Positions 35,001 through 43,685 are shown, numbered from the stretch's first letter. The stretch: 64,000 bases of DNA from JAWLEP01 sp964553045 (GCA_964553045.1 CAZKJG010000005.1:62001-126000), one strand, 5' to 3'. A program made the numbers and translations. The notes: a model not told the origin generated them from the sequence alone.

Positions 35001-35450
35001 GTCACCGGCGAGGAGCCTCTGGGCAACCTCTCCCTGCAGGCAGGCGGACCCGATTATCAGGCCTTCGGAGTTCTCCTCCAGCGCTTTTCGGTCGATGCGG
35101 GGACGGTAGTAGAAACCCCTCACGTAGGCCATGGAGGACAGCCGGCAGAGATTGCGGTAGCCCCGCTCGCTGGCGGCCAGCAGCGTCAGGTGGTAGGGCT
35201 TGCCCACACCGCTGCCCCTGTCCTCCATGCTGCCGGAGGTCAGATAGGTCTCCATGCCGATGACAGGCTTGAGCCCGTGGCCCTCCATGACGTCGCAGAA
35301 CTCCACGGCCCCGAACATGGTCCCATGGTCGGTAACGGCGGCCGCGGACATGCCGCTGTCCCGAAGGTGCTCGGCCAGCGGCTCGAAGCGTATGGCCCCG
35401 TCGAGAAGGCTGTACTCCGAGTGCAGGTGAAGATGTACGAAGTCGGTCAT
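32001..35450 (-). CDS. dnaE: DNA polymerase III alpha subunit
   Basis: A 1149-residue replicative polymerase of the DnaE1 type. It has an N-terminal PHP domain (HLHLHSEYSLLDGAIR, AVTDHGTMFGAV), the palm with PDIDLDV near residue 398, ASVHAAGVII, the fingers, and the helix-hairpin-helix region (GFNKSHAVSYAVLAYQTAYLKAHYPAEF). A clamp-binding QMSLFS motif lies near 912, followed by an OB domain. It synthesises chromosomal DNA. ATG at 35450 follows GAGAGG; the TTG codon before it is not needed. Confidence 0.97.
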   Translation of the reverse strand: MTDFVHLHLHSEYSLLDGAIRFEPLAEHLRDSGMSAAAVTDHGTMFGAVEFCDVMEGHGLKPVIGMETYLTSGSMEDRGSGVGKPYHLTLLAASERGYRNLCRLSSMAYVRGFYYRPRIDRKALEENSEGLIIGSACLQGEVAQRLLAGDRQGAREAVRWYQDLVGRENFFLELMDHGLEDERRILRDLAELGAEMEAPVAATNDAHYLRRDQARAHEVLLCLQTGKKLEDPDRMRFSTQEFYVKTPLEMERLFDWIPESLTNTVRIAERCSFSLDRGESLLPEFEIPREYGSMDEYLRRLSFDGLRNRLGREPEERETDRLDHELGIISDMGFPGYFLIVSELRRWALSHDIPMGPGRGSAAGSLVSYAIDITDINPLTYGLSFERFLNPARKQMPDIDLDVCYERRGEIIHHIIDRYGRESVCQLITFNRMKNRLVVRDVARVMGMSFDEGDRLAKLVATAPDPDAPLAEVVEAVPDLAELRERDGRVEELLEYSRDLVAIARNASVHAAGVIITPGRLDDYVPLYRTKEGEITTQYEMKAAEKMGLMKLDVLGLRTTTVIRHAADMARRRDPSLSLDGLGFDDPQTYSLIRAGETIGVFQLESSGMREALRKIEVSRLDDVVASVAIFRPGSMHMIDLYAENKRGMEDPERDFTIDYPHPDLEDILSETYGVIIYQEQVMGIANRLAGMSMADADILRRAMSKKDPEVMAGMRRRFMEGALERGVERATAEEVFDQIERFAGYGFNKSHAVSYAVLAYQTAYLKAHYPAEFMAANLASEIGKIDKITALVEECGRMGLEIVPPSVNQSSVNFDVDDGGRIVYALSAVKNVGEVPASAIVREREENGPYTDLYDLCERVGEGCVNKRSLESLTGAGALDCLEGNRASLLASLERGLEYGQKLRRLREAGQMSLFSAGGGEVPHRPELVRTDDMDLGEKLKMERSLLGFFLTGHPLDRFDAEVSQLATCRVEELDGAAGRYASTAGLVKEKRLLPTRNGDMAFVTLEGREGSADVIAFSDCLSRYGDLLETGRAVFLEGEISERRGDRKLCVSRVIPLERCREELGAGLDIVIESDALKKETLSSALEAIKASPGGGRVRVTVRHPSGRRASAVSRSLRVNPTDGLLDRLRNVLGEESVSLHAGGGIR

Positions 35451-35492
35451 CAAACCTCTCTGCGCTTGTGTCTTCGGGCTCGAAGCGGGACG

Positions 35493-36671
35493 CTACTCCT
35501 CTTCTTCGTCCTCGTCCTCGCCATGCGCCTCCGGGGAGGCCCCTTCCCGCCGGGCCCCTCCCGCAGCTTCCTCGTCGGCGCTGCCGTACTCCTTCTCGAA
35601 CTCCCGGTACTCCTCGTCGTCCGCCCGCTGCAGCAGGTCCTCGCCGTCCTTGCGGTGCCGCAGGGCAAGGTAGATCAGAGTCCAGCCGGAGGTACAGGAG
35701 GAGAGCCAGTAAGAGGCCACGGTAAGGAATATGAGCACCCCGGAGATGGCGCAGAGGGCCCCGCCCAGCCCTGTCCAGGCCGGCCCGGAGGCCACGGCTC
35801 CCACCGGGCTGAAGATGGTGGAGCCGGCGCCGACCAGCGCCGGAGCGAGCTCTCGCAGACCGGAGGCCACCGAATCGTAGAATATGTCGCCGCCCGTGAA
35901 GGGCGACATCGTGAACGAGACGAACTTGAGGGCGGCCGCCGCGAATGCGGCGAACACCAGAAGGCCCAGAACCCGCACCGCCGCGGAGACCAGGCCGTAG
36001 AGCAGCAGCCTCCAGGGCTGGCTGGTAATCGTGGAGAAGAGCTCGAACAGGCTCTCGAAGGTATCGCCCTTTGTGGAGGCAACGATCGCCGGAACCAGGC
36101 AGAAGGAGGCCACGAAGGCCAGGATTCCCAGAACTGCCAGCAGCGCCAGACCCCAGGCGGGCACTGCGGAGAGCCCGGCGATAACGGGGCCCACACCTGC
36201 GGGAATGCTGGCGACCAGTCCCAGTAGGAGGCCGCCCACGACGGCCAGCGCTATGCCCACCAGCAGAACCAGGGGGGTTATCAGCACCGGCTTGAAGTGC
36301 TTCCTGGCGAAGGCCTCGGCGTCCTTGCCGGAGTAGAAGTCGTCACCCCTCGTCTGCTCGAAGGCTATCCTGGCCACCTTCAGCGAGCCGCGAAGAAGCG
36401 CCACCAGGGCCAGCAGAAGACCCACGGCCAGCAGAATCACGGCGGGGACGCTCTCCCAGAAGACCCCCTCCGGCAGCGGAAGCAGCCTTCCGCCGTCCCA
36501 CACGTGCCCCAGGGAGGCCCCGGACGCCAGGTACCCCAGGTTCACGAAGATGAAGATGCAGGCCCATCCGAAAAGCAGGGCCTTGACGTAGATCCACAGC
36601 TTCCTGGCGCTCAGCCCGTACCTGGCAGCGGCCGGGATGTCGCGAACGTCGAATCTCATCCTGTGCACCAT
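35493..36671 (-). CDS. Polytopic membrane protein with acidic tail
   Basis: A 392-residue protein with about seven transmembrane segments. ALLFGWACIFIFVNLGYLA, VPAVILLAVGLLLALVALL and LITPLVLLVGIALAVVGGLLLG are the first, with later ones around LLAVLGILAFVASFCLVPAIVAST and VLIFLTVASYWLSS. The C-terminus is cytoplasmic-looking and very acidic (EDEDEEEE). The positions of the lipid-exposed segments suggest a channel- or transporter-like protein without a recognised family. ATG at 36671 with a GGGGGGTAGG box. Confidence 0.7.
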   Translation of the reverse strand: MVHRMRFDVRDIPAAARYGLSARKLWIYVKALLFGWACIFIFVNLGYLASGASLGHVWDGGRLLPLPEGVFWESVPAVILLAVGLLLALVALLRGSLKVARIAFEQTRGDDFYSGKDAEAFARKHFKPVLITPLVLLVGIALAVVGGLLLGLVASIPAGVGPVIAGLSAVPAWGLALLAVLGILAFVASFCLVPAIVASTKGDTFESLFELFSTITSQPWRLLLYGLVSAAVRVLGLLVFAAFAAAALKFVSFTMSPFTGGDIFYDSVASGLRELAPALVGAGSTIFSPVGAVASGPAWTGLGGALCAISGVLIFLTVASYWLSSCTSGWTLIYLALRHRKDGEDLLQRADDEEYREFEKEYGSADEEAAGGARREGASPEAHGEDEDEEEE

Positions 36672-36707
36672 CCTACCCCCCGGTCATCACATAAGAACCT
36701 GTTTCAC

Positions 36708-36750
36708 TCCGGCCCTCCGTGCCGGCGGCGCCGTGGCGGAGAAGGCCGGA
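36708..36750 (-). terminator. Long imperfect hairpin after comF
   Basis: TCCGGCC pairs with GGCCGGA and, after a 2-nt bulge, CTCCG with CGGAG. The loop contains CGGCGCCG. It lies about 25 nt after the comF stop codon, at the end of the rod-shape operon. There is no T-run, so factor-independent termination is uncertain. Confidence 0.45.
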
Positions 36751-36774
36751 CCCCTTCCATCTGCCTAGATAATA

Positions 36775-37392
36775 TCACAAGGAACGTGGTGACCGGTAGG
36801 TCAGCGTGGCTCCGATCACCGTCCGGGCGCCGGCCTCCCGAAGAGCCCTGCCGGCGTCCCCCAGCGAGCTTCCGGTGGTCATCACATCGTCCACGAGGCA
36901 CATCGTGGCTGCACTCCCCGGGTCGGACACGCACCGGTAGGCTCCCCGCACGTTTCGGCTCCTCGAGTCCCTTCCCAGCCCCACCTGCGTGGGCCGGTGG
37001 CTGCGGGCCAGGAGACGGCCGAGGGGTACGCCCGTCCTGCGGGAGAGCTGCCGCGCGATGAGCATGGCCTGATTGAAGCCCCGTTCCCGGAGGCGCTTCC
37101 GTGAAAGCGGCATGGGCACGAGGAGGTCCGAGGACCCGAGCCAGTCGCCCAGGTGCGAATGCATGACCTCGGCGGCGAGGGCGGCGGCCGCTCTCACCCG
37201 GTCGAACTTGAGCCTGTGCACCAGCCTGCCTCCGGAACCCGAGTGCATCAGAGCGCTGCGGACCGGCACGCCCCGGGCGTCCCTGCGTCCAGGGGCTGGA
37301 TACAGACGGACGCTGCACCAGCCGCAGAGACGGTCCGAAGAATCCACGCCGGCCCCGCAGAGGCAGCAGGCCCTGCGGACGAAAAAGGTCAG
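36775..37392 (-). CDS. comF: ComF-family phosphoribosyltransferase-like protein
   Basis: About 205 residues: an N-terminal zinc finger (RACCLCGAGVDSSDRLCGWC), a MPLSRKRLRERGFNQAMLIARQL segment and the PRPP-binding MCLVDDVMTTGSSL (about 168), as in ComF proteins of DNA-uptake and amidophosphoribosyltransferase type. No ATG, GTG or TTG lies before the zinc finger in this frame for about 60 codons. The first usable codon is a CTG at 37392 that overlaps the lgt stop codon (CTGA), so I place the start there. A frameshift or re-initiation from lgt is possible. Confidence 0.82.
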   Translation of the reverse strand: MTFFVRRACCLCGAGVDSSDRLCGWCSVRLYPAPGRRDARGVPVRSALMHSGSGGRLVHRLKFDRVRAAAALAAEVMHSHLGDWLGSSDLLVPMPLSRKRLRERGFNQAMLIARQLSRRTGVPLGRLLARSHRPTQVGLGRDSRSRNVRGAYRCVSDPGSAATMCLVDDVMTTGSSLGDAGRALREAGARTVIGATLTYRSPRSL

Positions 37393-38201
37393 CCCCTCCG
37401 CCGGTGCCGCAGCAGAAGGGCCGCTCCCAGGAGCAGGCCTCCCGCCAGCATCGCCAGGCTTATCAACTGGTTGTCGGTTATACCGGGCCTTCCGGCGATC
37501 TCGCTGTATCCCAGCAACATGTTGGGAGCGTGATCGAAGTAGCGGAGCTCCTCCGCGCCGAAACGGGTTGCCCCGTAGAGCCCCAGGAAGAGGCTGAATA
37601 TGAAGCCGGGGAAGTGAGCCCTGCGATCTGCCCAGAGCAGCACGATGAGTATGTACAGACCGGCCAGGGACAGGTAGAGCTGTGCCGGATGAATGCTGTG
37701 AGGCCATCCCAGGGCCTGAGACGGCAGCGAACCCCTGGGAAAGCATACCCCCACCCAACTGTCGGTGGGCATGCCGAAGCAGCACCCGTTGAGGTAGCAT
37801 CCTATTCGCGTGATGAACATGCCCAGGGCGAAGGAGGGGATCACGGCATCGGCCAGCTTCCAGAGCGGCCAGCTGCGCAGCCGCATCATCACGAATCCGC
37901 AGACGACGGCCAGCAGGACCCCGCCCAGCATGCTCAGGCCGTAGAGCCCGTTCCAGAAGGCCACCGCGTCCAGCCAGTCGCCCCGGTACTGGTCGAGGTG
38001 GGTGAGTACGTAGAAGAGCCGCGACCCCACTATGGCCGCCACCATGATCACTATAGCCAGGTCGGCCAGGCGGTGGGGCTCTATGCCCAGCCTTCGGGCT
38101 CGAACCTGGGCCAGCTTCAGGCCCAGAAGGAAGGAGATGGCCAGCATCAGACCGTAGCTCTTGACGGGAAAGGATCCGATATGGAAGAGGTCGGGGTACA
38201 T
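37389..38201 (-). CDS. lgt: Prolipoprotein diacylglyceryl transferase
   Basis: A 270-residue, seven-helix membrane enzyme. YGLMLAISFLLGL, VGSRLFYVLTH, FWNGLYGLSMLGG (variant of the usual W.GG.S..GG region), RIGCYLNGCCFG and GFIFSLFLGLYGATRFGAEELR are family landmarks. It moves diacylglycerol from phosphatidylglycerol to the lipobox cysteine. ATG at 38201 with GAGAGGAG upstream. It lies in the rod-shape operon after rodA. Confidence 0.95.
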   Translation of the reverse strand: MYPDLFHIGSFPVKSYGLMLAISFLLGLKLAQVRARRLGIEPHRLADLAIVIMVAAIVGSRLFYVLTHLDQYRGDWLDAVAFWNGLYGLSMLGGVLLAVVCGFVMMRLRSWPLWKLADAVIPSFALGMFITRIGCYLNGCCFGMPTDSWVGVCFPRGSLPSQALGWPHSIHPAQLYLSLAGLYILIVLLWADRRAHFPGFIFSLFLGLYGATRFGAEELRYFDHAPNMLLGYSEIAGRPGITDNQLISLAMLAGGLLLGAALLLRHRRRG

Positions 38202-38276
38202 TGATCTCCTCTCAAATCCGCGGCGGAAGGGTAATACTACCCAAACCCCGGCGAATCGTCACCATCCGCTGGCGGG

Positions 38277-39476
38277 TCAGATCACCCGCCAGGACACCCC
38301 CGCGCGAAGGGCCAGCCCCAGGAGGAACAGGCTGGTCACCATGCTGCTGCCCCCGTAGCTGACCAGCGGAAGAGGCAGCCCGGTAACCGGCATGAGCCCC
38401 AGCGCCATGCCCACGTTGACGAAGAGATGTATGGTGAAGAAGGCGGCCGTTCCCGCCACCATCAGGCTGCTGAAGGGGCTTACCGACCTGCGGGCTATCA
38501 CGACCAGCCTCCACACGAGAATCCAGTAGGCGGTCAGCAGCAGCACGCAGCCCAGAAGACCAGTCTCCTCGGCCCAGACCGAGAATACAAAGTCCGTGTG
38601 ACGGGCGGGGAGAAAGGCCAGACCCTTCTGTGCTCCGTGGAGGAATCCCTGGCCGGTGACGCCTCCCGAACCTATGGCGACCTGCGACTGGATTATGTTC
38701 CATCCGGCGCCCTGGGGGTCTGCGGCGGGGTTTATGAAGGTCATCAGTCGCTGCTGCTGGTACGGCTTCAGCAGATTCCAGATCATGGGCGTGACTCCCG
38801 CTATCGCGGTGTTGCCCCCCAGGAAGAGCAGCCACTTCCCGAAGCCCAGCTTCTTCCGTATCAGCACCACCACCAGCAGCAGGGTGAACCCGGCCCACAG
38901 CAGCACGTGCATCGAAGAGAGGGCCGCCAGAAGGGGGCTGAGGAGGAGGAAGAGCCATTCCGGTCCGAAGCCGGCCCAGACGAACATGGCGATTGTGAGC
39001 AGACACATGAATGCCGCCGTACCCAGATCGGGCTGGATCCAGGTGAGTATCACCAGGGGAAGGACGAAGACCACGACCCCCAGCTCCCTGCTGCGGATCC
39101 TGCGCCTCCGCATCTCCACGAGTCGCTTGGCCACGATAAGTATCAGAGCGGCCTTCGCAAGCTCGGAGGGCTGGATCCTCAGGGGCCCCAGAACCAGCCA
39201 CCTTCCCGCGGGACCCGATCCCAGGGGAATGACTACGACCAGAAGAAGGCACACGGCCGCCCACACGAAGGTGGACAGCTCGTCCATCATCCTGCCGGAC
39301 AGGGAGTATCCTGCCCACATGGCCGCCAGTCCCATCGCCACCCAGATCAACTGCCTGGTGAATATGCTGCCGCTCTCCAGGGCGCTGGAGGCCGAGTAGA
39401 CCGTCATCAGCCCCATCGCCAGCAAGGCGGCCGTGGCCAACAGCAGCATAACGTCCGGGCGCTCTCCCTCTCGCAT
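38277..39476 (-). CDS. rodA: Peptidoglycan glycosyltransferase RodA
   Basis: A 399-residue SEDS protein with about ten membrane helices. VYSASSA near the start, PLRIQPSELAKAALIL, WIQPDLGTAA, QSQVAIGSGGVTGQGFLHG, LPARHTDFVFSVWAEETGLLG (containing the catalytic-loop Glu/Asp region) and PLPLVSYGGSSMV match RodA/FtsW. It polymerises lipid II during elongation with PBP2, encoded just upstream. ATG at 39476 shares one base with the mrdA stop codon (TGATG). Confidence 0.96.
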   Translation of the reverse strand: MREGERPDVMLLLATAALLAMGLMTVYSASSALESGSIFTRQLIWVAMGLAAMWAGYSLSGRMMDELSTFVWAAVCLLLVVVIPLGSGPAGRWLVLGPLRIQPSELAKAALILIVAKRLVEMRRRRIRSRELGVVVFVLPLVILTWIQPDLGTAAFMCLLTIAMFVWAGFGPEWLFLLLSPLLAALSSMHVLLWAGFTLLLVVVLIRKKLGFGKWLLFLGGNTAIAGVTPMIWNLLKPYQQQRLMTFINPAADPQGAGWNIIQSQVAIGSGGVTGQGFLHGAQKGLAFLPARHTDFVFSVWAEETGLLGCVLLLTAYWILVWRLVVIARRSVSPFSSLMVAGTAAFFTIHLFVNVGMALGLMPVTGLPLPLVSYGGSSMVTSLFLLGLALRAGVSWRVI

Positions 39477-41221
39477 CACCTGGCCCCCTCATCCTGCCGG
39501 GCGCCGCTCTCCAGGTATTCCGCCAGCACCTCCGAGGCTACGCGGGCCGCGCTGCCTCCACCGGTGCCCGCGTTCTCCACCACCACGGCGAAGGCCAGCG
39601 GCCGCGGCTCCCTGACGAAGCCCATGACCCAGGAGTGCGGCTCCCCCGGAACCTCCGCCGTACCGCTCTTCGCGTACACCTCCCAGGGCAGCCGTCCCAT
39701 CGCCCCGTGCAGCGTGCCTTCCGGGTCGGCCACGGCCCTTCTCATTCCGGATTCCAGTATCTCCATGGTGGACCCGGCCAGGGCGGAATCGGGGAACATC
39801 GGCCCGGCAAGGGCGGTGTCGGCCGACATAACAATCCGAACGGGCGGCATCCCGCCACCTCCGGCTATTCGACCCGCCAGCATCGCCACCTGCAGCGGAG
39901 TGGCCAACAGCTCGCCCTGGCCCACAGCCAGGTTCAGGAGGTTGCCCCGGCCCCACCCGTCGGGCCCGTAACGGCGGTTCAGCTCCTCGGCGTCCGGCAC
40001 CAGCCCCGACCTTTCCCCCGGAAGTAACCCCGTAACTTCCCTTCCCAGACCCATCGACCGGGCGAACTCGGCCAGTCCGTCCACGGTTCCCAGCTGCACC
40101 GCCTGGTAGAAGAAGATGTTGCAGGAGTAGGCCAGCGCGTCGACGACCTCCAGCCTTCCGTGGCTGGTCCAGCAGCCGAAGTCCGTCCCGCCCAGGTGGT
40201 AGCTCCCGTAGCAGGGGTCCGGCAGGTAATCCGCATCCATCAGTCCGCTCTCCAGCAGATAGGCCGCCGTCACGAGCTTGAAAGTCGACGCCGGCGGGTA
40301 GCTGGCAGCCCAGGCCCTGGAGAGAAGAGGCTTCTCGGCGCTGCCGGCAAGGCTGTCCCAGCCCGAGGCGCTTATGCCTCTGTTGAGCCTGTTCGGAGGA
40401 AAGGTCGGCTCCGATGCGATGCAGAGCGCGTCCCCCGTTCGCCAGTTCAGCACCACCATGGCCCCGGGGTGGCCCGTCTGCTCCAGCCGGTCAGCCGCCA
40501 GCTGCTGCAGCACCGCGTCTGCGGCCAGGCGCAGCGAATCGCCGGGCACCGGAAGCCTGTCTTCGGGATTGCCGAATTCCTCCACGATCCTTCCGTAGGC
40601 GTCCACGATCTCCCGTCGGTAGCCCGGTGCCCCCGTCAGCTGCGAGTCGAATACCTCCTCCAGGCCGGCCCTTCCCACCGTGCGGCCCCTGCCCGCCAGG
40701 TCCTGCGACGGACCCACGTATCCCAGCAGATGGCAGAAGGCCCGGCCCATGCGGTAACGTCTCTGGGGTACGGCATCCAGTATGACGCCGCCCAGTCTGT
40801 GTATGTTGTCCGCCAGTCCGGCCACTTCCTCCACGGTCAGGCCTGTCTTGATGGCGAAGGGTATGTAGGGGGAGCTTTGGCTGGCCCTCTCGATGGCGGA
40901 GGCGACCTCCGCATCCTCCAGGCCCAGCAGCGAGCCAAGCAGCCCGGTATCCGCCGGGTCGAACTCGGCGGGGACAACCGAAACCATGAAGACCGTCCTG
41001 CTGTCGGCCAGAACCCTGCCCGCGCGGTCCAGGATCACGCCCCTGGGGGCCGGCCGCTCTATTACACGGATGTGGTTGCTTTCGGAGAGCCTGGCGTAGT
41101 AGTCGCCCCTGATCACCTGCAGATAGACCAGGTGGGCCAGGATCACGGCCATGCCCAGCGTCAGCACGGCGATATAGGTCTTCCAGGGCCAGCCGCTTCT
41201 GGAGAAGCTCTCGGTCCTCAT
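39476..41221 (-). CDS. mrdA: Penicillin-binding protein 2 (elongation transpeptidase)
   Basis: A 581-residue class B PBP: a cytoplasmic stub and one transmembrane helix (about 12-32), the pedestal domain (ERPAPRGVILDRAGRVLADS) and the transpeptidase with SxxK as STFK (about 313), SxN as SCN (about 367) and KSGTAE (about 517). It cross-links peptidoglycan on the periplasmic side, paired with RodA. ATG at 41221 overlaps the mreD stop codon (ATGA). Confidence 0.95.
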   Translation of the reverse strand: MRTESFSRSGWPWKTYIAVLTLGMAVILAHLVYLQVIRGDYYARLSESNHIRVIERPAPRGVILDRAGRVLADSRTVFMVSVVPAEFDPADTGLLGSLLGLEDAEVASAIERASQSSPYIPFAIKTGLTVEEVAGLADNIHRLGGVILDAVPQRRYRMGRAFCHLLGYVGPSQDLAGRGRTVGRAGLEEVFDSQLTGAPGYRREIVDAYGRIVEEFGNPEDRLPVPGDSLRLAADAVLQQLAADRLEQTGHPGAMVVLNWRTGDALCIASEPTFPPNRLNRGISASGWDSLAGSAEKPLLSRAWAASYPPASTFKLVTAAYLLESGLMDADYLPDPCYGSYHLGGTDFGCWTSHGRLEVVDALAYSCNIFFYQAVQLGTVDGLAEFARSMGLGREVTGLLPGERSGLVPDAEELNRRYGPDGWGRGNLLNLAVGQGELLATPLQVAMLAGRIAGGGGMPPVRIVMSADTALAGPMFPDSALAGSTMEILESGMRRAVADPEGTLHGAMGRLPWEVYAKSGTAEVPGEPHSWVMGFVREPRPLAFAVVVENAGTGGGSAARVASEVLAEYLESGARQDEGAR

Positions 41222-41712
41222 GTCCGGGCCCGGGCCCTCGGGATCATGCCGGCGAAGCCGGAAAGGAGGGAAAGGGCCAGGAACAGGAAGGATGTGAGCG
41301 CCGCCCTCCACGCAACGGGAGCCAGGTAGGCGGGGAGGCTCACCAGCACCGGCCTGCCCACCAGGATGACCACCACCAGGTCGAAGACCACGGCCGCCGT
41401 GGCCACCTCCAACAGCATGCCCAGCGACGAGTGCCTGGCCAGGGATCCCCGAACGGCGGTGGCGGCCGCCAGCGCCAGAAGGGCCGCCAGAGAGTAGGCC
41501 CCTGGCGGCTGCTTGAGCATCGCTCCCAGCAGGAGGCCGGACCAGAAGGCTCCGTCTATCCGCCAGCGGTAGCCCCTTCGGTGGCCGAGGTAGACCAGGG
41601 TGATGATGTAGACGCAGGGCACCGCCCTGGATGGCAGGATCACCTCGAGTAACAGCTGGCCCGTCATGGCGGCGAACAGTACGGCCAGGGCCCCTACCTT
41701 GCCGCCCCTCAT
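41218..41712 (-). CDS. mreD: Rod shape-determining protein MreD
   Basis: A 164-residue membrane protein with about five helices. AMTGQLLLEVILPSRAVPCVYIITLVYLGHRRGYRWRIDGAFWSGLLLG fits MreD. Sequence conservation in this family is weak, so the call also rests on position between mreC and mrdA. ATG at 41712 overlaps the mreC stop codon. Confidence 0.9.
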   Translation of the reverse strand: MRGGKVGALAVLFAAMTGQLLLEVILPSRAVPCVYIITLVYLGHRRGYRWRIDGAFWSGLLLGAMLKQPPGAYSLAALLALAAATAVRGSLARHSSLGMLLEVATAAVVFDLVVVILVGRPVLVSLPAYLAPVAWRAALTSFLFLALSLLSGFAGMIPRARART

Positions 41713-42494
41713 GTCTTCCCGTCCGCCGGCGGCGGAAGCAGGATTATGACCTCCTCCACGGCGGTCATGTCCACGGCGGGTTCCAGTCTCAGACGCTTCT
41801 CCAGGCCCGGCTGGCCGTCTTCTGAGCTGCTCACCTCTCCCACTTTTATGCCCGCCGGGTAGAGGGTCCCCCCCGCGCTCACGGTGTAGACCATTTCCCC
41901 CGGCCTCACCGAGGCCGCGATGTCCACATGCACCATGTCAATCCGCCCCCGGGCGTCCGAGCGCACGATCCCCATGGCCCCGGACGGGTAGACGGCCGCC
42001 GCGAGCTGCACAGCGGGGTTGGTTATGGGAAGGGCCACGCAGGTGGCCTCGTCAACCCGATCCACCACACCCACGAGGCCGGCCGGAGTGATGCATACCG
42101 CGCCCTCCCGAACGCCGTCGTCCCGCCCCCTGTCCAGGACCATCTCCATTCCGGCCACGATGCCCTCTGAGCGGTACAGGACGCGTCCGGCCACGGTACC
42201 CCTGGCCACAGTGCGGGTTATTCCCAGCATGCGCCGGTACCTCTCGGACTTCAGAGCCGACTCCCGCAACCTGGCGTTCTCCAGGGAGAGGGCGGTCACC
42301 GCCTCCCGCAGTCTTGCCGTTTCCGGCCTTCCGGAGTCCCCGAGGACCAGGTCGGCGAACCTGGCTCCCAGCCAGCCGGCGGCGCCGCTGAGCGCACCGC
42401 CTCCGAACAGGAGCACGAGGAGCGACACCAGCAGGTAGACGTAGAGCCTCGCCCGGCTGCCGCCTCCCCGGTCGCTGCCTCCGATGGGGGCCAT
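41709..42494 (-). CDS. mreC: Rod shape-determining protein MreC
   Basis: A 261-residue protein: one N-terminal membrane helix (YVYLLVSLLVLLFGG), a short coiled coil (EAVTALSLENARLRESAL) and two beta-barrel domains with GRDDGVREGAVCITPAGLVGVV, a MreC signature. It links the cytoplasmic MreB filaments to periplasmic cell-wall enzymes. ATG starts 1 nt after the mreB stop codon. Confidence 0.94.
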   Translation of the reverse strand: MAPIGGSDRGGGSRARLYVYLLVSLLVLLFGGGALSGAAGWLGARFADLVLGDSGRPETARLREAVTALSLENARLRESALKSERYRRMLGITRTVARGTVAGRVLYRSEGIVAGMEMVLDRGRDDGVREGAVCITPAGLVGVVDRVDEATCVALPITNPAVQLAAAVYPSGAMGIVRSDARGRIDMVHVDIAASVRPGEMVYTVSAGGTLYPAGIKVGEVSSSEDGQPGLEKRLRLEPAVDMTAVEEVIILLPPPADGKT

Positions 42495-42495
42495 G

Positions 42496-43536
42496 CTAAC
42501 CCTCCAGCAGGAGCTTTCTGTACGTGTAGATATCCTCCAGTATTATCCCCGCTCCCAGCACGGTGCAGGAGAAGGGATTGTCGGCCACCCGGATGGGAAG
42601 GCCGGTCTCGCTGCTCAGCAGGCGGGCGATGCCCCTCAGGGTTGAGCCGCCTCCGGTGAGTACTATTCCCCGGTCGACTATATCGCTGGCCAGCTCGGGC
42701 GGTGTCCGCTCAAGCCCGTGCCGCACCGCTTCGGTTATGGCCGCAACCGGCTCCTGCAGCGACTCCCTGACATCGGAGGAGCGTATGGGATAGGTCCTGG
42801 GAATGCCGTTGACGAAGTCCAGCCCGCTGACATCCATCACCCGGTCGTCGCTCTCCATCACGGTGCCCAGCGTAAGCTTCACGTTCTCTGCGGTTCGATC
42901 ACCCACCAGAAGGCTGTAGTGCTTCTTCAGGTAGGAGGCTATGGCCTCGTTCATCTCGTCGCCGCCTATGCGTATCGAGTTGTTGGCAGCAATCGTGGAG
43001 AGGCTGATTACGGCGATCTCCGTGGTGCCGCCGCCGATGTCCACGACCATGTTCCCCACCGGCCGGGATACCGGCAGACCGACGCCCACCGCAGCGGCGA
43101 TGGGCTCCGATACCAAAAACACCTCCCTGGCTCCCGCCCGCTCCAGGGCGTTGCGGACCGCCGAGACCTCGACCTCGGTGATCCCGCTGGGAACGCACAC
43201 CAGTACCCTGGGACGCATGGACATATGGCTGCTCTGGGCCCTCTCGAAGAATGCCCTCAGCATGGCCATGGTGGCTGTTGCGTTGGTTATCACCCCGTCC
43301 TTGAGCGGACGGATCGCTTCCAGTGAGCCCCCGGTGCGCCCGAGCATGGCCTTGGCCTCGCTGCCCACGGCCACGACCTCGCCGGTCTCGCGCTCTATGG
43401 CCACCACGCTTGGATCCTCCAGCACTATGCCCCTGCCCTTGGAGTAGACAAGTGTGTTAGCCGTACCCAGGTCTATGGCCATGGAGGTGGAGAGAAAGGA
43501 CCCCCTACCCCTGAAAAGAAAACCGAAGAACCCCAA
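42496..43536 (-). CDS. mreB: Rod shape-determining actin homolog MreB
   Basis: A 346-residue bacterial actin: MAIDLGTANTLVYSKGRGIVLEDPSVVAI (phosphate-1), DIGGGTTEIAVISL (phosphate-2), the adenosine region ITEAVRHGLERTPPELASDIVDRGIVLTGGGS, and the ending FSCTVLGAGIILED. The N-terminus (GFFGFLFRGRGSFLSTS) is an amphipathic membrane-binding extension. TTG at 43536 follows GGGAGGGG. Transcription likely starts from the TTGACG/TATGCA promoter just upstream. It heads the operon mreBCD-mrdA-rodA-lgt-comF. Confidence 0.97.
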   Translation of the reverse strand: MGFFGFLFRGRGSFLSTSMAIDLGTANTLVYSKGRGIVLEDPSVVAIERETGEVVAVGSEAKAMLGRTGGSLEAIRPLKDGVITNATATMAMLRAFFERAQSSHMSMRPRVLVCVPSGITEVEVSAVRNALERAGAREVFLVSEPIAAAVGVGLPVSRPVGNMVVDIGGGTTEIAVISLSTIAANNSIRIGGDEMNEAIASYLKKHYSLLVGDRTAENVKLTLGTVMESDDRVMDVSGLDFVNGIPRTYPIRSSDVRESLQEPVAAITEAVRHGLERTPPELASDIVDRGIVLTGGGSTLRGIARLLSSETGLPIRVADNPFSCTVLGAGIILEDIYTYRKLLLEG

Positions 43537-43565
43537 AGTTGCCCCTCCCCATTTGCTGTGGCGGT

Positions 43566-43594
43566 TGCATAAGCAAAACGCAGCCCTGCGTCAA
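43566..43594 (-). promoter_or_regulatory. Sigma-70-like promoter of the mre operon
   Basis: -35 TTGACG (43589-43594), a 17-nt spacer and -10 TATGCA (43566-43571) on the minus strand. Transcription would start near 43559, giving a leader of about 22 nt before the mreB TTG. The position and spacing make it the likely promoter of the rod-shape operon. Confidence 0.6.
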
Positions 43595-43685
43595 CTGTCA
43601 TGAAGGAGAGAAATCCAGTTAACTGATCTCCAGGAAGATGGCGGGAGGAGCGGCGGGAAGGCAAAGCGAGATTTGTTAACGCGAC

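Noticed and set aside
32676..36227. Very long plus-strand open frame opposite dnaE and the membrane protein
   Set aside because: It is the antisense shadow of dnaE in a GC-rich genome; the translation shows no domain and no start site.
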